NCBI RefSeq assembly: GCF_018417535.1
Contig: NZ_CP070977.1
Span: 1,488,001 to 1,552,000, forward strand
Source of the DNA: Burkholderia pyrrocinia
GTDB taxonomy: Bacteria; Pseudomonadota; Gammaproteobacteria; Burkholderiales; Burkholderiaceae
DNA: 64,000 bases
Reading direction: 5' to 3'
A program made the position numbers and the translations under genes. Position 1 is the stretch's first letter. Every line of letters starts with the position of its first letter. This document shows, one piece after another, positions 46,543 to 55,087 of this stretch. The notes under the pieces were generated by a model. The model was not told the origin of the DNA, did no database searches, and saw only the letters and a list, made by a program, of their open reading frames with translations.

Positions 46543-47756
46543 GAACGGCCTCCCCAGCGGGCGTCGAGCGTGCCGTCCGTACCGAACTTGTAGCGTCCAT
46601 CGCGCCAGCCGAGGCCGAACAGCGTCAGCACGCTCGTGTAATAGCCGGGCGCCGACTGGCGCGCGAGCGTGTCGACGCGAGCCGCCTGCGCATCGGCGAG
46701 CGCATGCTGGCCGCGTGCGTCGAGGAACGGCACGGCCGCCGCCGAGAACCCGGCGTTGCCGTCGTTCGGCCCCGCGACGCCCGTCGTCGTATCCACCTTC
46801 TCCGGCGGCGCGCCATGCGCGGCGATATGGTCGGCGAACGGCGCGAAACGCGCGAGCAACGGCGCGGCGAGCGGATCGGCGCGGTCGAGCATGCCGGCCC
46901 ACAGGTACACGCGGATCGCGTTGTACGCGCTCTCCGCATGCGTCTGCGGATCGGGCCCGAAGCCCGTGCCCGCGCGATACAGCGCCCAGTCGGGCGCAAA
47001 GCCCTTCGGCGCCGTGTCGAGCAGCACGCGCCCGGTGCTGGATGCCAGCGCGGCCCAGCGCCGGTCGTCCGGCAGGCGTGCGCCGAGCGCGCGGATCACC
47101 TGCGGCGGCGAATAGCTCGGGTTCACGCGCCACTGGCCGTTGGGCAGCTTGAACCCGGTCGACCCGGGCAGCAGCGTGAGTCCGAGGCCCGGCACGGTCG
47201 CCGTCTCGTCGTCGAGCACGCGTTTCGCGAGCAGCGCGCCGCGCGCCGTATAGCTGCGCTCGTGCCACAGTCGCCCGGCCTCGACGAGCGCGTACGCGAT
47301 CCACAGGTCGGCGTCCGATGCGGCGTTCGCGTCGAGCACGCGCCACGCGCCGTCCGGCGCGCGGCCCCACAGCCACGCGGGCAGGTGCGCGCTCAGGTCG
47401 CCCTGCGCGAGGTTGTTCTCGGTCCATGCGAGGATCGCGTCGAACATGCGCCGGTCGTTCGCGACCAGCGCGAAGAAAAGCCCATATGCCTGCCCCTCCG
47501 ATACCGTGCGTGAATCGGCCGAGCCGACGTCGATCACGCGGCCGTCGGCCGAGATGAAATCGCGCTTGAACGCGTCCCAGCGCGGCCACGCCGCGCCGCA
47601 TCCGGCCTCGGCCGCATCGGTCTCGTTGGCTCCCGCGGCCTGCGCGCGCCCGGCCGTGCCGGTTGCCGCGCACGCCATCGCGAGCGCCAGCGCGAGTGCC
47701 GCGCCGACGCGCCGCGCCGGCCGCGTTGCCCGTCGCTCCGCCATAACCCGCGCCAT
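46527..47756 (-). CDS. bcsZ: Periplasmic endo-1,4-beta-glucanase BcsZ (GH8)
   Basis: A 409-residue family 8 glycoside hydrolase with signal peptide (ALALALAMACA...AQAAG). The general acid is E87 in VSEGQAYG, and the GH8 signature ASDADLWIAYALVEAGRLW is intact. At the position of E. coli D243 (SYDAIRVY), the proposed base, this protein has asparagine (N279 in SAYNAIRVY, codon AAC). It trims glucan during export. It starts 3 nt after bcsB; a second in-frame ATG at 47744 is possible. Confidence 0.93.
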   Translation of the reverse strand: MARVMAERRATRPARRVGAALALALAMACAATGTAGRAQAAGANETDAAEAGCGAAWPRWDAFKRDFISADGRVIDVGSADSRTVSEGQAYGLFFALVANDRRMFDAILAWTENNLAQGDLSAHLPAWLWGRAPDGAWRVLDANAASDADLWIAYALVEAGRLWHERSYTARGALLAKRVLDDETATVPGLGLTLLPGSTGFKLPNGQWRVNPSYSPPQVIRALGARLPDDRRWAALASSTGRVLLDTAPKGFAPDWALYRAGTGFGPDPQTHAESAYNAIRVYLWAGMLDRADPLAAPLLARFAPFADHIAAHGAPPEKVDTTTGVAGPNDGNAGFSAAAVPFLDARGQHALADAQAARVDTLARQSAPGYYTSVLTLFGLGWRDGRYKFGTDGTLDARWGGRSCAAR

Positions 47757-47759
47757 CCG

Positions 47760-50108
47760 TTACATCCCCCGTCGACGCGCGGCGATTCTCTGCAGCACGC
47801 TGAACACGCCGAGCGCGAGCAGCAGCCCCGCGACGACACCGACCGCGCCGAGGACGACCGGATGCCGCGCCGCTTGCGTCCAAACGCGCGCATACCACGG
47901 CACGAAGCCGACCACGTAAGGCTCGCCGACGCGCAGGCTGTCGACCCGCCCCGGCCGCACCAGCGCGAGGTCGCCCTGCAACTGCGACACGAGGCCGGCG
48001 TTCTCGAATACGTCGAGCAGATCGCCGAGGCGCGGCTGGTCGGTCGCAGTCAGCGCGACGACGCTGCGGCCCCGGCTGCCCGGCAGCTCGAACCCGGCGA
48101 GCGCCGCGAGCGAGCCCGTCTGCTCGATATGCGCGCCGCCGTCGGCCAGCCCGACGCCGTTGCGCCAGCGCTCCTTCACCGTGAACGCGACGCGCGTCGC
48201 GCCGTCGCCACCCGCACCGCCTTGCTCGCCGATCACGAGCGGCAGCACCGAGCGCCAGTGCGCGAGCAACGGCGACACGGGCGAGCCGTCGATCACGAGC
48301 AGATCCTTGCTGCCCGACAGCGCGGCGACGTCGCCGGGCCGCGCGACCTGCACGCGCAGTGCCGGGAAACCCGTCCACTCGCCCATGTGGCCGAGCATCG
48401 TCAGGTAGGCCTCGAGCTCCTGCGGCGACGGCCGGTCGGGCATCACGACGGCCGTCTGCGACAGGTCGGCGAAGCGCGTGAACGGAAAGCCGCTGTTCGC
48501 GAAGAACGCGAGGTTCGGCAATTGCGCGTAATGGACGAAGTGCGAGAAGTCGATCGTCGAATCGGGATCGATCGCCGCGCGCTGCGGCTCGGTGGCCGCG
48601 CTCGAGCACAGGCCCGTCTTCTGCGAGTCGAGCGTGAAGCGGAACTGCAGCTGGTTGCCGCTGCCGACCCGGAACGCCGGGATATCGACGTCGCTCGTCA
48701 CGCGCCCTTCCGGCACCGACAGCAGCGGCAACTGCATGCGGCCACGCGCATCCTCGGCCTGAGCCGGCCCGAGCCGGTACGACTTCACGAGCTGGTCGTT
48801 GATCTCGACGGCGAGCGTCGAATTGTCCTGCACGGTCGGCGCCGTGTAGCGGTAGCGCAGCGTGATCGGCACGCCCGCACCGTTCCATGAATGGAGATCG
48901 GCCGGCACGCGCAGGTTCAGGCGGATCGCGTCGGGCGCCGTGCCGCGCGCTTCCAGTTCGCGCGGATCGGACACGAGCTCGCGAAACGCGATCGGCCGGT
49001 TCACCGGCAGCCAGCGCGGCGCGTCGTACGGCTTGCGCTGCGCGCCGGGATCGACGTGCGCGACCGTCGCCGCCGGCCCCGACAACGCCGCGCGGCCGAG
49101 CACGAGCGTCGCGACCGCGTCGTCGACCTCGGCCGCCGTGCGGCCCGTGACGACGAGCAGCTTGTGCCCCGGCGCGGCCGGGTTGTCGGCAACCGCGAGC
49201 AGCGGGCCGTTGACCGACGGCAGCGCGAGGCCGGCCGGCAACGTCGCGGCCGTGCCGACCACCACCGCCTGGTCGTTGGCCGGCAGCGCGGACGACACCG
49301 GGAAGCGCGCATGCCGGTAGTCGGCCAGCGCGCCGAACCACGACGCGAGCACGCCCGCGCTGCGCAGCGTCGCCGAATCGGGCGACACCGGCAGCACGAA
49401 CGGCAGCCGCACGCGGCCGTTGTCGCGCCGGTCGAAGAACGGCGCGGGCAGCAGCGCGAGATCGTTCGGCAGGCGGACCGGCGATTCGTCGAGGATCAGC
49501 TCGCTCGTCGGGCTCACGTCGGCCCACAGCGCCGAGTTCGACGGATCCTCGCAATGGTCGAGCGAGTAATGCGCGATCAGGCGCAGGCCGATCTGGTTGA
49601 AATCCGAGAAGTAGCGCGGATCGATCGGGATGTCCTGCGTGACCGTACGGCCCGCGCGCGCGGCGTCGAACGGGACGGTCGCGATCACCTCGCCGTTCAC
49701 CGACACCTTCAGGTGCGACATCGGGAACACGAGCGACGGCGAATACGCGTAGGTCAGGCGCAGCCGCGCGCCCGTGACCACACGGTCGAGCCGCACGCCC
49801 GCGTTGATCGTGCGCGCATCGTCGGCGCCACGCAGGTGTAGCGGATCGAACGCGCCGAGCGACGCGAACGGCAGGTGCACGGTCGTCGCCGGCAGCGCGG
49901 CGGACGGTGCGCTGGCCGCTGCAGGCGCGGCCGCGAGCACCGGCGCCGGCGCAGCGCCGGGTCCGGGCGACGCCGCATGACCGGCAGCAGCACCGGGCGC
50001 CGCAGCGGTCGCGGCCACCGCCGGCATCGGTGCGGCCGCCAGCGCGGCCGCGTGGAAAGCGCCGACCATGGCGGCCGACAGGACGAACAGCGACACGGCC
50101 GGCTTCAT
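47760..50108 (-). CDS. bcsB: Cellulose synthase periplasmic subunit BcsB
   Basis: A 782-residue protein with signal peptide, a 70-residue Ala/Pro-rich linker, then repeated carbohydrate-binding/flavodoxin-like modules (MSHLKVSVNGEVIATVPF, later TLAVEINDQLVKSYRLG) and a C-terminal membrane anchor (GAVGVVAGLLLALGVFSVL). The anchor contacts BcsA, and the periplasmic part guides the glucan. Here bcsB leads the operon and is separated from bcsA by six genes, whereas bcsA and bcsB are adjacent in most cellulose operons. Confidence 0.93.
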   Translation of the reverse strand: MKPAVSLFVLSAAMVGAFHAAALAAAPMPAVAATAAAPGAAAGHAASPGPGAAPAPVLAAAPAAASAPSAALPATTVHLPFASLGAFDPLHLRGADDARTINAGVRLDRVVTGARLRLTYAYSPSLVFPMSHLKVSVNGEVIATVPFDAARAGRTVTQDIPIDPRYFSDFNQIGLRLIAHYSLDHCEDPSNSALWADVSPTSELILDESPVRLPNDLALLPAPFFDRRDNGRVRLPFVLPVSPDSATLRSAGVLASWFGALADYRHARFPVSSALPANDQAVVVGTAATLPAGLALPSVNGPLLAVADNPAAPGHKLLVVTGRTAAEVDDAVATLVLGRAALSGPAATVAHVDPGAQRKPYDAPRWLPVNRPIAFRELVSDPRELEARGTAPDAIRLNLRVPADLHSWNGAGVPITLRYRYTAPTVQDNSTLAVEINDQLVKSYRLGPAQAEDARGRMQLPLLSVPEGRVTSDVDIPAFRVGSGNQLQFRFTLDSQKTGLCSSAATEPQRAAIDPDSTIDFSHFVHYAQLPNLAFFANSGFPFTRFADLSQTAVVMPDRPSPQELEAYLTMLGHMGEWTGFPALRVQVARPGDVAALSGSKDLLVIDGSPVSPLLAHWRSVLPLVIGEQGGAGGDGATRVAFTVKERWRNGVGLADGGAHIEQTGSLAALAGFELPGSRGRSVVALTATDQPRLGDLLDVFENAGLVSQLQGDLALVRPGRVDSLRVGEPYVVGFVPWYARVWTQAARHPVVLGAVGVVAGLLLALGVFSVLQRIAARRRGM

Positions 50109-50803
50109 GCGCCGCTCCGTTTCGTCAGGGTCATCCGGTCATCCGTCACGTCGAAACCGACGCGCGCAACGCAGCTATGCCCGTGAGTGAACATCCCCAC
50201 TGCTTCCCCTCATATAGCTAACTGGCCTGATTCAGTTATCGAAACAACGCGGCATGTTCCTTAATCGCCAGTCGTCGTGTTGCGCGCGCGCCTGGCACCG
50301 GCACACGCCCATTCGTCACACTATCTCAAAAATAGGACAAAACTTACCCCGATTCGCGACGGTGAAGCGAAAAAAGCCTCAATCCGGTTGGAAATGCTTC
50401 GCGAGAGGGATGAATGGTAAGAATTGCGCCGTTGTCGCCCGACGGGCCGAACGGCAAACTGCCGGCGCGGTGCGGCTGACCGGCGGCGGTCCGTTGCAGA
50501 CCGCCCGGGACACGTTGCCGCGAGGCGGCGCGTATGCTACCGCAATCTCGCGACGCCGGACGTGCTTTCTTTCATGGAAAACTGACCTGTATCAAATCGC
50601 CGACATCGCCACCCTGCCCCCGGCACGCTGCTGCGCAGCATCGCGGTGCATGCCGGGATCGCGAAGCACGGGCTCGACCTCGGCAGCGTGATGGCCTGGG
50701 GCCTGATCGCGCTAATAGCAGGCCCTTCTGGCAGCCAGCCCACGAACGATTTCTCAAATCACGGGAACGTATCGTGCCGACCCGTTGCAAGCGTAAACAA
50801 GCG
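50109..50803. other. Gene-free leader region of the bcs operon
   Basis: 695 bp between bcsB and the convergent-end of the ynb-like set. The part from 50200 to 50420 is clearly AT-richer than its surroundings and should hold the bcs promoter, but no -35/-10 pair is convincing. An 8-nt-spaced dyad TAACTG/CAGTTA lies at 50219-50238. A plus-strand open frame (50254-50691) has weak codon bias and no family resemblance and is not called. Positions 50590-50700 look like a frameshifted coding remnant. Confidence 0.6.
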
Positions 50804-51256
50804 CTAGCCGATCTGCGGCACCGCGATCGCGAGCCCGACCACGAGCCACTGCACGATCGCGACGAGCACGCCGGCCCGGCACAGCCCGACCGCGCCGCGC
50901 ACGCGCGCGTCGAGCGCGCGCCCGGCCTTCGACTCGTCGATCCAGCCGAGATCGGCAAGCGCACGGTCGAGCGCCGCGAGCCCGTCGTCGACCGACGCAT
51001 CGCCCGCCGCCGCCCGCGCCAGCGCGGCGAACAGCCGGCGGTCGATCTCGATGCGCACCGCATACCACAGCGCCGCGATCCCCGACCCCGTGCTGACGAC
51101 CGCCAGCAGCACGCGCTCAATCGTCGCCGGCGCCCAGCCCGACGCTATCCACCAGCCCGCGCCGGCCGCTGCCAATGCAGCCGCGATCGCCCACGCGCCC
51201 GCATCGAGCGCGCCACGCGCGGCGGCAATCCGAAATGGCGCGGACGGATCGCGCAT
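50804..51256 (-). CDS. Small membrane protein of the ynb-like cluster
   Basis: 150 residues, not recognised. It has two hydrophobic segments near AWAIAAALAAAGAGWWIASG and IERVLLAVVSTGSGIAALWY, a soluble middle (RLFAALARAAAGDASVDDG) and a C-terminal hydrophobic stretch (LVAIVQWLVVGLAIAVP). The start codon shares one base with the stop of the PAP2-phosphatase gene (TGATG), so it is coupled to that operon and probably belongs to the same pathway. No catalytic motif is visible. Confidence 0.7.
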   Translation of the reverse strand: MRDPSAPFRIAAARGALDAGAWAIAAALAAAGAGWWIASGWAPATIERVLLAVVSTGSGIAALWYAVRIEIDRRLFAALARAAAGDASVDDGLAALDRALADLGWIDESKAGRALDARVRGAVGLCRAGVLVAIVQWLVVGLAIAVPQIG

Positions 51257-52656
51257 CACACGCCTCCCGCGCCGCGGCGACGATCGATCCAGTGCTGCAG
51301 CACGGCCACGCCGTCGTCCGACCACACCGCGTGCGGCCGCACCGCTCGCACCGCGGCAAGCGCGTCGCGCGCATCGCCGAGCCCGCGCCGCGCGGCGAGC
51401 CACGCGGCCGCGCACAGCACGCTGCGCCCGTAGCCGAGCGCGCAGCAGACCAGCACGTCGCGCCCTTCGCCGTGCAGGCGTTCGAGCGCCGCGACGGCCT
51501 GCGCGAGCTGCGCCGCCGTCGGCGCGACGAGGTCGAGCTGCGGCACGGCCGCATACGCGAGCGACGCGTCGGCCGCCGCCCAGCGCGGCATCTCGGCGGT
51601 CAGGTCGACCAGCGCCGTGAAACCGTGGCGCCGCACGTCGCGCGTCGTCGGCGTGCGGCCGATCGACACGCGTTCGTCGATCCGCACCGGCGCCGGCTGC
51701 CGGAACGTCCACAGCCGCGAATTGACGAACGCGCCGGCGATCGTCGGCGCGAGCAGCCAGCGGATGAATACCGGGAGTCGCCCGTGCGCATCCTTCTGGA
51801 ATGCACCGGGTGCGCCGCGCCGGTAAACCCATGCCACGCACGCAAGCGCCAGCGCGACCCACCCCGCTGCCAGCGCCCAGCCCGGCGCGCGCGGCACGCA
51901 CCAGAGCGCCACGAGCGCGACCAGTGCCGCGCCGATCGCATAACGGCGCGCGAGCGCGCGGCCGGCCGCGCCCGGCGACGCGTCGGCGCCCGGCAGCCGG
52001 CCCGCGGCATCGCGCAACGGAAACAGGAACAGCGCGAGACAGCCGACGGCCGCGCCGGTCGGCACGTCGATCGCGTGATGCTGGTAGGTCGTCAGCACCG
52101 ACACGCCGATCGCCGCGAACCACAGATGCAGCACGGCACGCGCGACCGTCCCGCGCAGGTGCTTCGCATAGACGGCCCACAGGACGACGAGCAACCCGAT
52201 ATGCAGCGACGGCGCCTGGTTGAACGGCTTGTCGAACCCCATCAGCAGCGTGAACAGCGCGCCGGCCACGCCGCCCGCGTCGGGCCGCTCGAAACCGAAG
52301 CGCAGCGGCCACACGATGAAGCACGCGACCGATACCAGTTGCACGGTCAGCAGCCGCTTCACGTGATCGAGCAGATCGTCACGGCGCGTCCAGAAGAAGA
52401 ACGACAGCGCATACAGCAGATCGATCGACCAGTACGGCACGATCGTCCACGGCACGAACGGGATTGCGTGCTCCCACCCGAACGCGAACGTCGGCACCGC
52501 CGCGCGGCGCGCGGCGAGCCAGTTCGCGAAGCCGTACGTCGAGAAGAACACGGCGCCCATCGCCACGAGCCAGCCGAAGCGCAGCGCGAACGATGCGTCG
52601 CGCGCGCCGGCCGCCGGCTCGGCGAGGCCGCCCGCGCCGCCGCCGAGCGCGCTCAT
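51256..52656 (-). CDS. ynbD: PAP2/dual-specificity phosphatase fusion (YnbD-like)
   Basis: 466 residues. The N-terminal membrane part is PAP2-like: the PSLH motif at 149-152 and a second His/Asp set (H193/H194, D197 in YQHHAIDVP) among about six helices. The C-terminal cytoplasmic domain is a dual-specificity/tyrosine phosphatase with the C405-x5-R411 loop (CALGYGRS). The architecture matches E. coli YnbD. It could remove phosphate from a lipid intermediate and/or be a lipid phosphotransferase. It overlaps its neighbours by 4 nt upstream and 1 nt downstream. Confidence 0.85.
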   Translation of the reverse strand: MSALGGGAGGLAEPAAGARDASFALRFGWLVAMGAVFFSTYGFANWLAARRAAVPTFAFGWEHAIPFVPWTIVPYWSIDLLYALSFFFWTRRDDLLDHVKRLLTVQLVSVACFIVWPLRFGFERPDAGGVAGALFTLLMGFDKPFNQAPSLHIGLLVVLWAVYAKHLRGTVARAVLHLWFAAIGVSVLTTYQHHAIDVPTGAAVGCLALFLFPLRDAAGRLPGADASPGAAGRALARRYAIGAALVALVALWCVPRAPGWALAAGWVALALACVAWVYRRGAPGAFQKDAHGRLPVFIRWLLAPTIAGAFVNSRLWTFRQPAPVRIDERVSIGRTPTTRDVRRHGFTALVDLTAEMPRWAAADASLAYAAVPQLDLVAPTAAQLAQAVAALERLHGEGRDVLVCCALGYGRSVLCAAAWLAARRGLGDARDALAAVRAVRPHAVWSDDGVAVLQHWIDRRRGAGGV

Positions 52657-54422
52657 GACGCGTCGACCCGCTGCGCGAGGCTGACCGTGAAGATGCCCAT
52701 CTCGTCGATCCGCTGGTCGAGCTTGCGGAAGCCCGCGCGCGCGACGAGTTCGTCCATCTCGGCCTGCGAGCGGCGGCGCATCACCCAGGTCGCCTCGCCG
52801 CGATGATTGTTCAGCGCGCGCGCGATGAATTCGAGCTGCGGATGCCACGGCTGCCCGGTATAGACGAGATAGCCGCCCGGCGGCACGGCCTGCGCGAGCC
52901 CGCGCAGCGAGCGTTCGATCAGCGCGTTCTCGCCGAACAGCTCGTAGAGGCCCGACACGATCGCGAGCGTCGGGCGCGGCTCGAGCGTCGCGAGCTGCGT
53001 CTCGTCGAACGCGTCGCCGCGCTCGAAACGCGCGATCGGCTCGAGACCGCGCTGTGCGATCAGCACGCGCCCGGCCTCGACGTTCGGCGGGCTGTAGTCG
53101 CGCAGCGTGATGTCGTCGGGCGCCGCGCCGTCGCGCTCGGCGGCCGTCGCGATCGCATCCAGCACGTAGCGCCCGTGGCCGGCCGCGATGTCGACGATCC
53201 GCACCGGCGTGCCATGGCCGCGCAGGCGGCCGATCGCCGTGCCGATCAGCTCCTGCAGATGCACCTTGCGCTGGCGGATGCCGACCCAGCCCGGCGAATC
53301 GAGATACGTGCGATCGATCAGCGCGCCGACGCCGAGCCGCCCCTGCGCGCGGTTGCGGTACACGTAATCGAGCGTCGAGCCCGAATCGAAACCGAGCCGC
53401 AGCCCGAGCGCGATGCCGTCCGACAGCGCGCCGCCCGCTTTCAGGCCGGCGCGCGTGAGCGCCCAGTACGCCCGCGCGAGCACGTTCGCGGGCGGGCGGC
53501 CGAGCGCCGCGTATTCGTCGTGGAACGCGCCGCGCCGGTCGGCGTCGGCGAGCGACACGCGCGGGCTCGGCGCATCGAACTCGCGCAGCACGAACGCGCG
53601 CAGCGGCGCGAGCGCCTGCGCACGGTCGCGCTCGCCGAGCGTGTCGTGATAGAAGCCCGGCAGCACGATGCGCTCCTTGCGCGCCGAGCCGAGCCGTTCG
53701 AAGAAGCGGTCCTGCGGGCCGCGATGCACGACCCAGTCGGCGCCCGAGATCAGCAGTTGCGTCGGCACGGTGATCGCGGCCGCATCGGCGACGATCCGCT
53801 GCGCGGTGTCGTGCAGGTCGAGCAGCATGTTGACCGCGATCGGCCGCGTGATCAGCGGATCGGACGCGTAGCTCGCGATCCGCTCCGGATCGTGCGTGAG
53901 GAATTTCGGCTTCACGTAGCTGTTCACGTAGAACAGCCCGCGCAGCTTGTGCATCAGCCGCAGCCCCGGCCGCGCGAACGGCACGTAGAGCTTGATATGG
54001 AATGCCGGCGACGCGACGACGAGGCAGCGGATCGGCGGCGCGTAGTCGTGCGCCCAGGTGGCCGCGAGCACGGCGCCGACGCTCTGGCCGACCACGGCCA
54101 TGTCCTCGATCGCGATGCCGTGCGTGTCGCGGATATGCTCGACGAAGGTCTGCAGGTCGCGCACCGACGCGGCCGCGCTCGGGCTGTAGCCGCGCGCGCC
54201 GGGCGAACGGCCGTGGCCGCGCGCGTCCCATGCGAAAAACGCGAAATCGGGCAGGTCGAGCTCGTCGACGAGGTGCGCGACGCGCGCCGAATGCTCGTGG
54301 CCGCGATGCAGCAGCACGATTGCGCCGCGGCAGCGCGGGCCCGTCGCGGGCCAGTGACGATAGAACAGCGTTTCGCCGTCGTGCGTGATGAAGTCGGCCT
54401 CGCGGGCCGTGCGTGCGTTCAT
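52653..54422 (-). CDS. ynbC: Alpha/beta hydrolase - SAM methyltransferase fusion (YnbC-like)
   Basis: 589 residues. The N-terminal serine hydrolase has the nucleophile S114 in VGQSVGAV and likely acid/base residues D229 and H259 (monoglyceride-lipase style GHEHSAR start). The C-terminal class I methyltransferase begins near residue 300, with SAM-binding motif DIAAGHGRY at 411-419 and later DAFDET and VPPGGYLVYTGQPWHPQ. The same fusion is E. coli YnbC. It could deacylate and methylate the lipid made by the neighbouring gene products. The stop overlaps the next start (ATGA). Confidence 0.85.
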   Translation of the reverse strand: MNARTAREADFITHDGETLFYRHWPATGPRCRGAIVLLHRGHEHSARVAHLVDELDLPDFAFFAWDARGHGRSPGARGYSPSAAASVRDLQTFVEHIRDTHGIAIEDMAVVGQSVGAVLAATWAHDYAPPIRCLVVASPAFHIKLYVPFARPGLRLMHKLRGLFYVNSYVKPKFLTHDPERIASYASDPLITRPIAVNMLLDLHDTAQRIVADAAAITVPTQLLISGADWVVHRGPQDRFFERLGSARKERIVLPGFYHDTLGERDRAQALAPLRAFVLREFDAPSPRVSLADADRRGAFHDEYAALGRPPANVLARAYWALTRAGLKAGGALSDGIALGLRLGFDSGSTLDYVYRNRAQGRLGVGALIDRTYLDSPGWVGIRQRKVHLQELIGTAIGRLRGHGTPVRIVDIAAGHGRYVLDAIATAAERDGAAPDDITLRDYSPPNVEAGRVLIAQRGLEPIARFERGDAFDETQLATLEPRPTLAIVSGLYELFGENALIERSLRGLAQAVPPGGYLVYTGQPWHPQLEFIARALNNHRGEATWVMRRRSQAEMDELVARAGFRKLDQRIDEMGIFTVSLAQRVDAS

Positions 54423-54481
54423 GCGATCTCTCTCGTTTCGTTATTCGAATCGTGTAGCGCCGCCCTCCGGCGCCTCGTAGG

Positions 54482-55087
54482 TCAACCGCCCTTTTCGGCG
54501 ATGCCGGCCTGCACGCGCCGCACCACCGTCACGATCGACAGCACGATCAGCAGGCGCCACAACCACGCGGCGATGCTGCCGACCGGCAGGCCGAAGCCGA
54601 TCCACAGCGCGAATGCGCCAAGGGCCAGCGCGCGGTCGCTCTTGCCGAACGGGCCGTCGTAACGGCGCGTGGCGCCGACGAGCGGCCCGATCAGCCCTGC
54701 GCATTCGACGATCACCGCCGTCAGCGCGAACAGCCAGACGTCCGCCGGAGCGAACGCCGAAATGGCGAGGAACGGCAGCACGAGCGCGACATCGGACACG
54801 ATATCGCCCAGCTCGTTCAGGTATGCGCCGAGCGTGCTCTTCTGCCCGTGTTCGCGCGCGAGCATCCCGTCGATCGCGTTGAGCGCCATCCGCGCGAACA
54901 GCCACAGCGGGATCAGCAGGAACAGCACGCGGGCGAACACGCCGAGCCCGGCGAGCGCGCCGACGACGATCGAGCCGCCGGCCGCGAACAGCGTGACCTG
55001 GTTGGCGGTCACGCCGCGTTCGGCGAGCGAATTCGCGAACGGGCGCAGACGGTCCTGGAATTTGGGTTTGAGTGCGTAGAGGCTCAT
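54482..55087 (-). CDS. ynbA: CDP-alcohol phosphatidyltransferase-like protein (YnbA-like)
   Basis: 201 residues with about six membrane helices. The CDP-alcohol transferase motif is recognisable but altered: N70-x-x-D73-G74-x-x-A77-R78 ... G87-x3-N91-x3-D95, so positions 1 and 3 of the four canonical Asp residues are Asn. As I recall it, E. coli YnbA has the same substitutions (ALNALDGML, ILNETGD), so this is a family trait. It would join a CDP-activated lipid with an unknown alcohol. The start at 55087 (MSLYALKPKFQ) matches the YnbA N-terminus. It is 59 nt upstream of ynbC. Confidence 0.82.
   Translation of the reverse strand: MSLYALKPKFQDRLRPFANSLAERGVTANQVTLFAAGGSIVVGALAGLGVFARVLFLLIPLWLFARMALNAIDGMLAREHGQKSTLGAYLNELGDIVSDVALVLPFLAISAFAPADVWLFALTAVIVECAGLIGPLVGATRRYDGPFGKSDRALALGAFALWIGFGLPVGSIAAWLWRLLIVLSIVTVVRRVQAGIAEKGG

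Noticed and set aside
50254..50691. 145-codon plus-strand frame in the bcs leader region
   Set aside because: Weak codon bias, many Arg/Cys/Ser, no homology recognised. Only part of it overlaps the frameshifted remnant reported separately.
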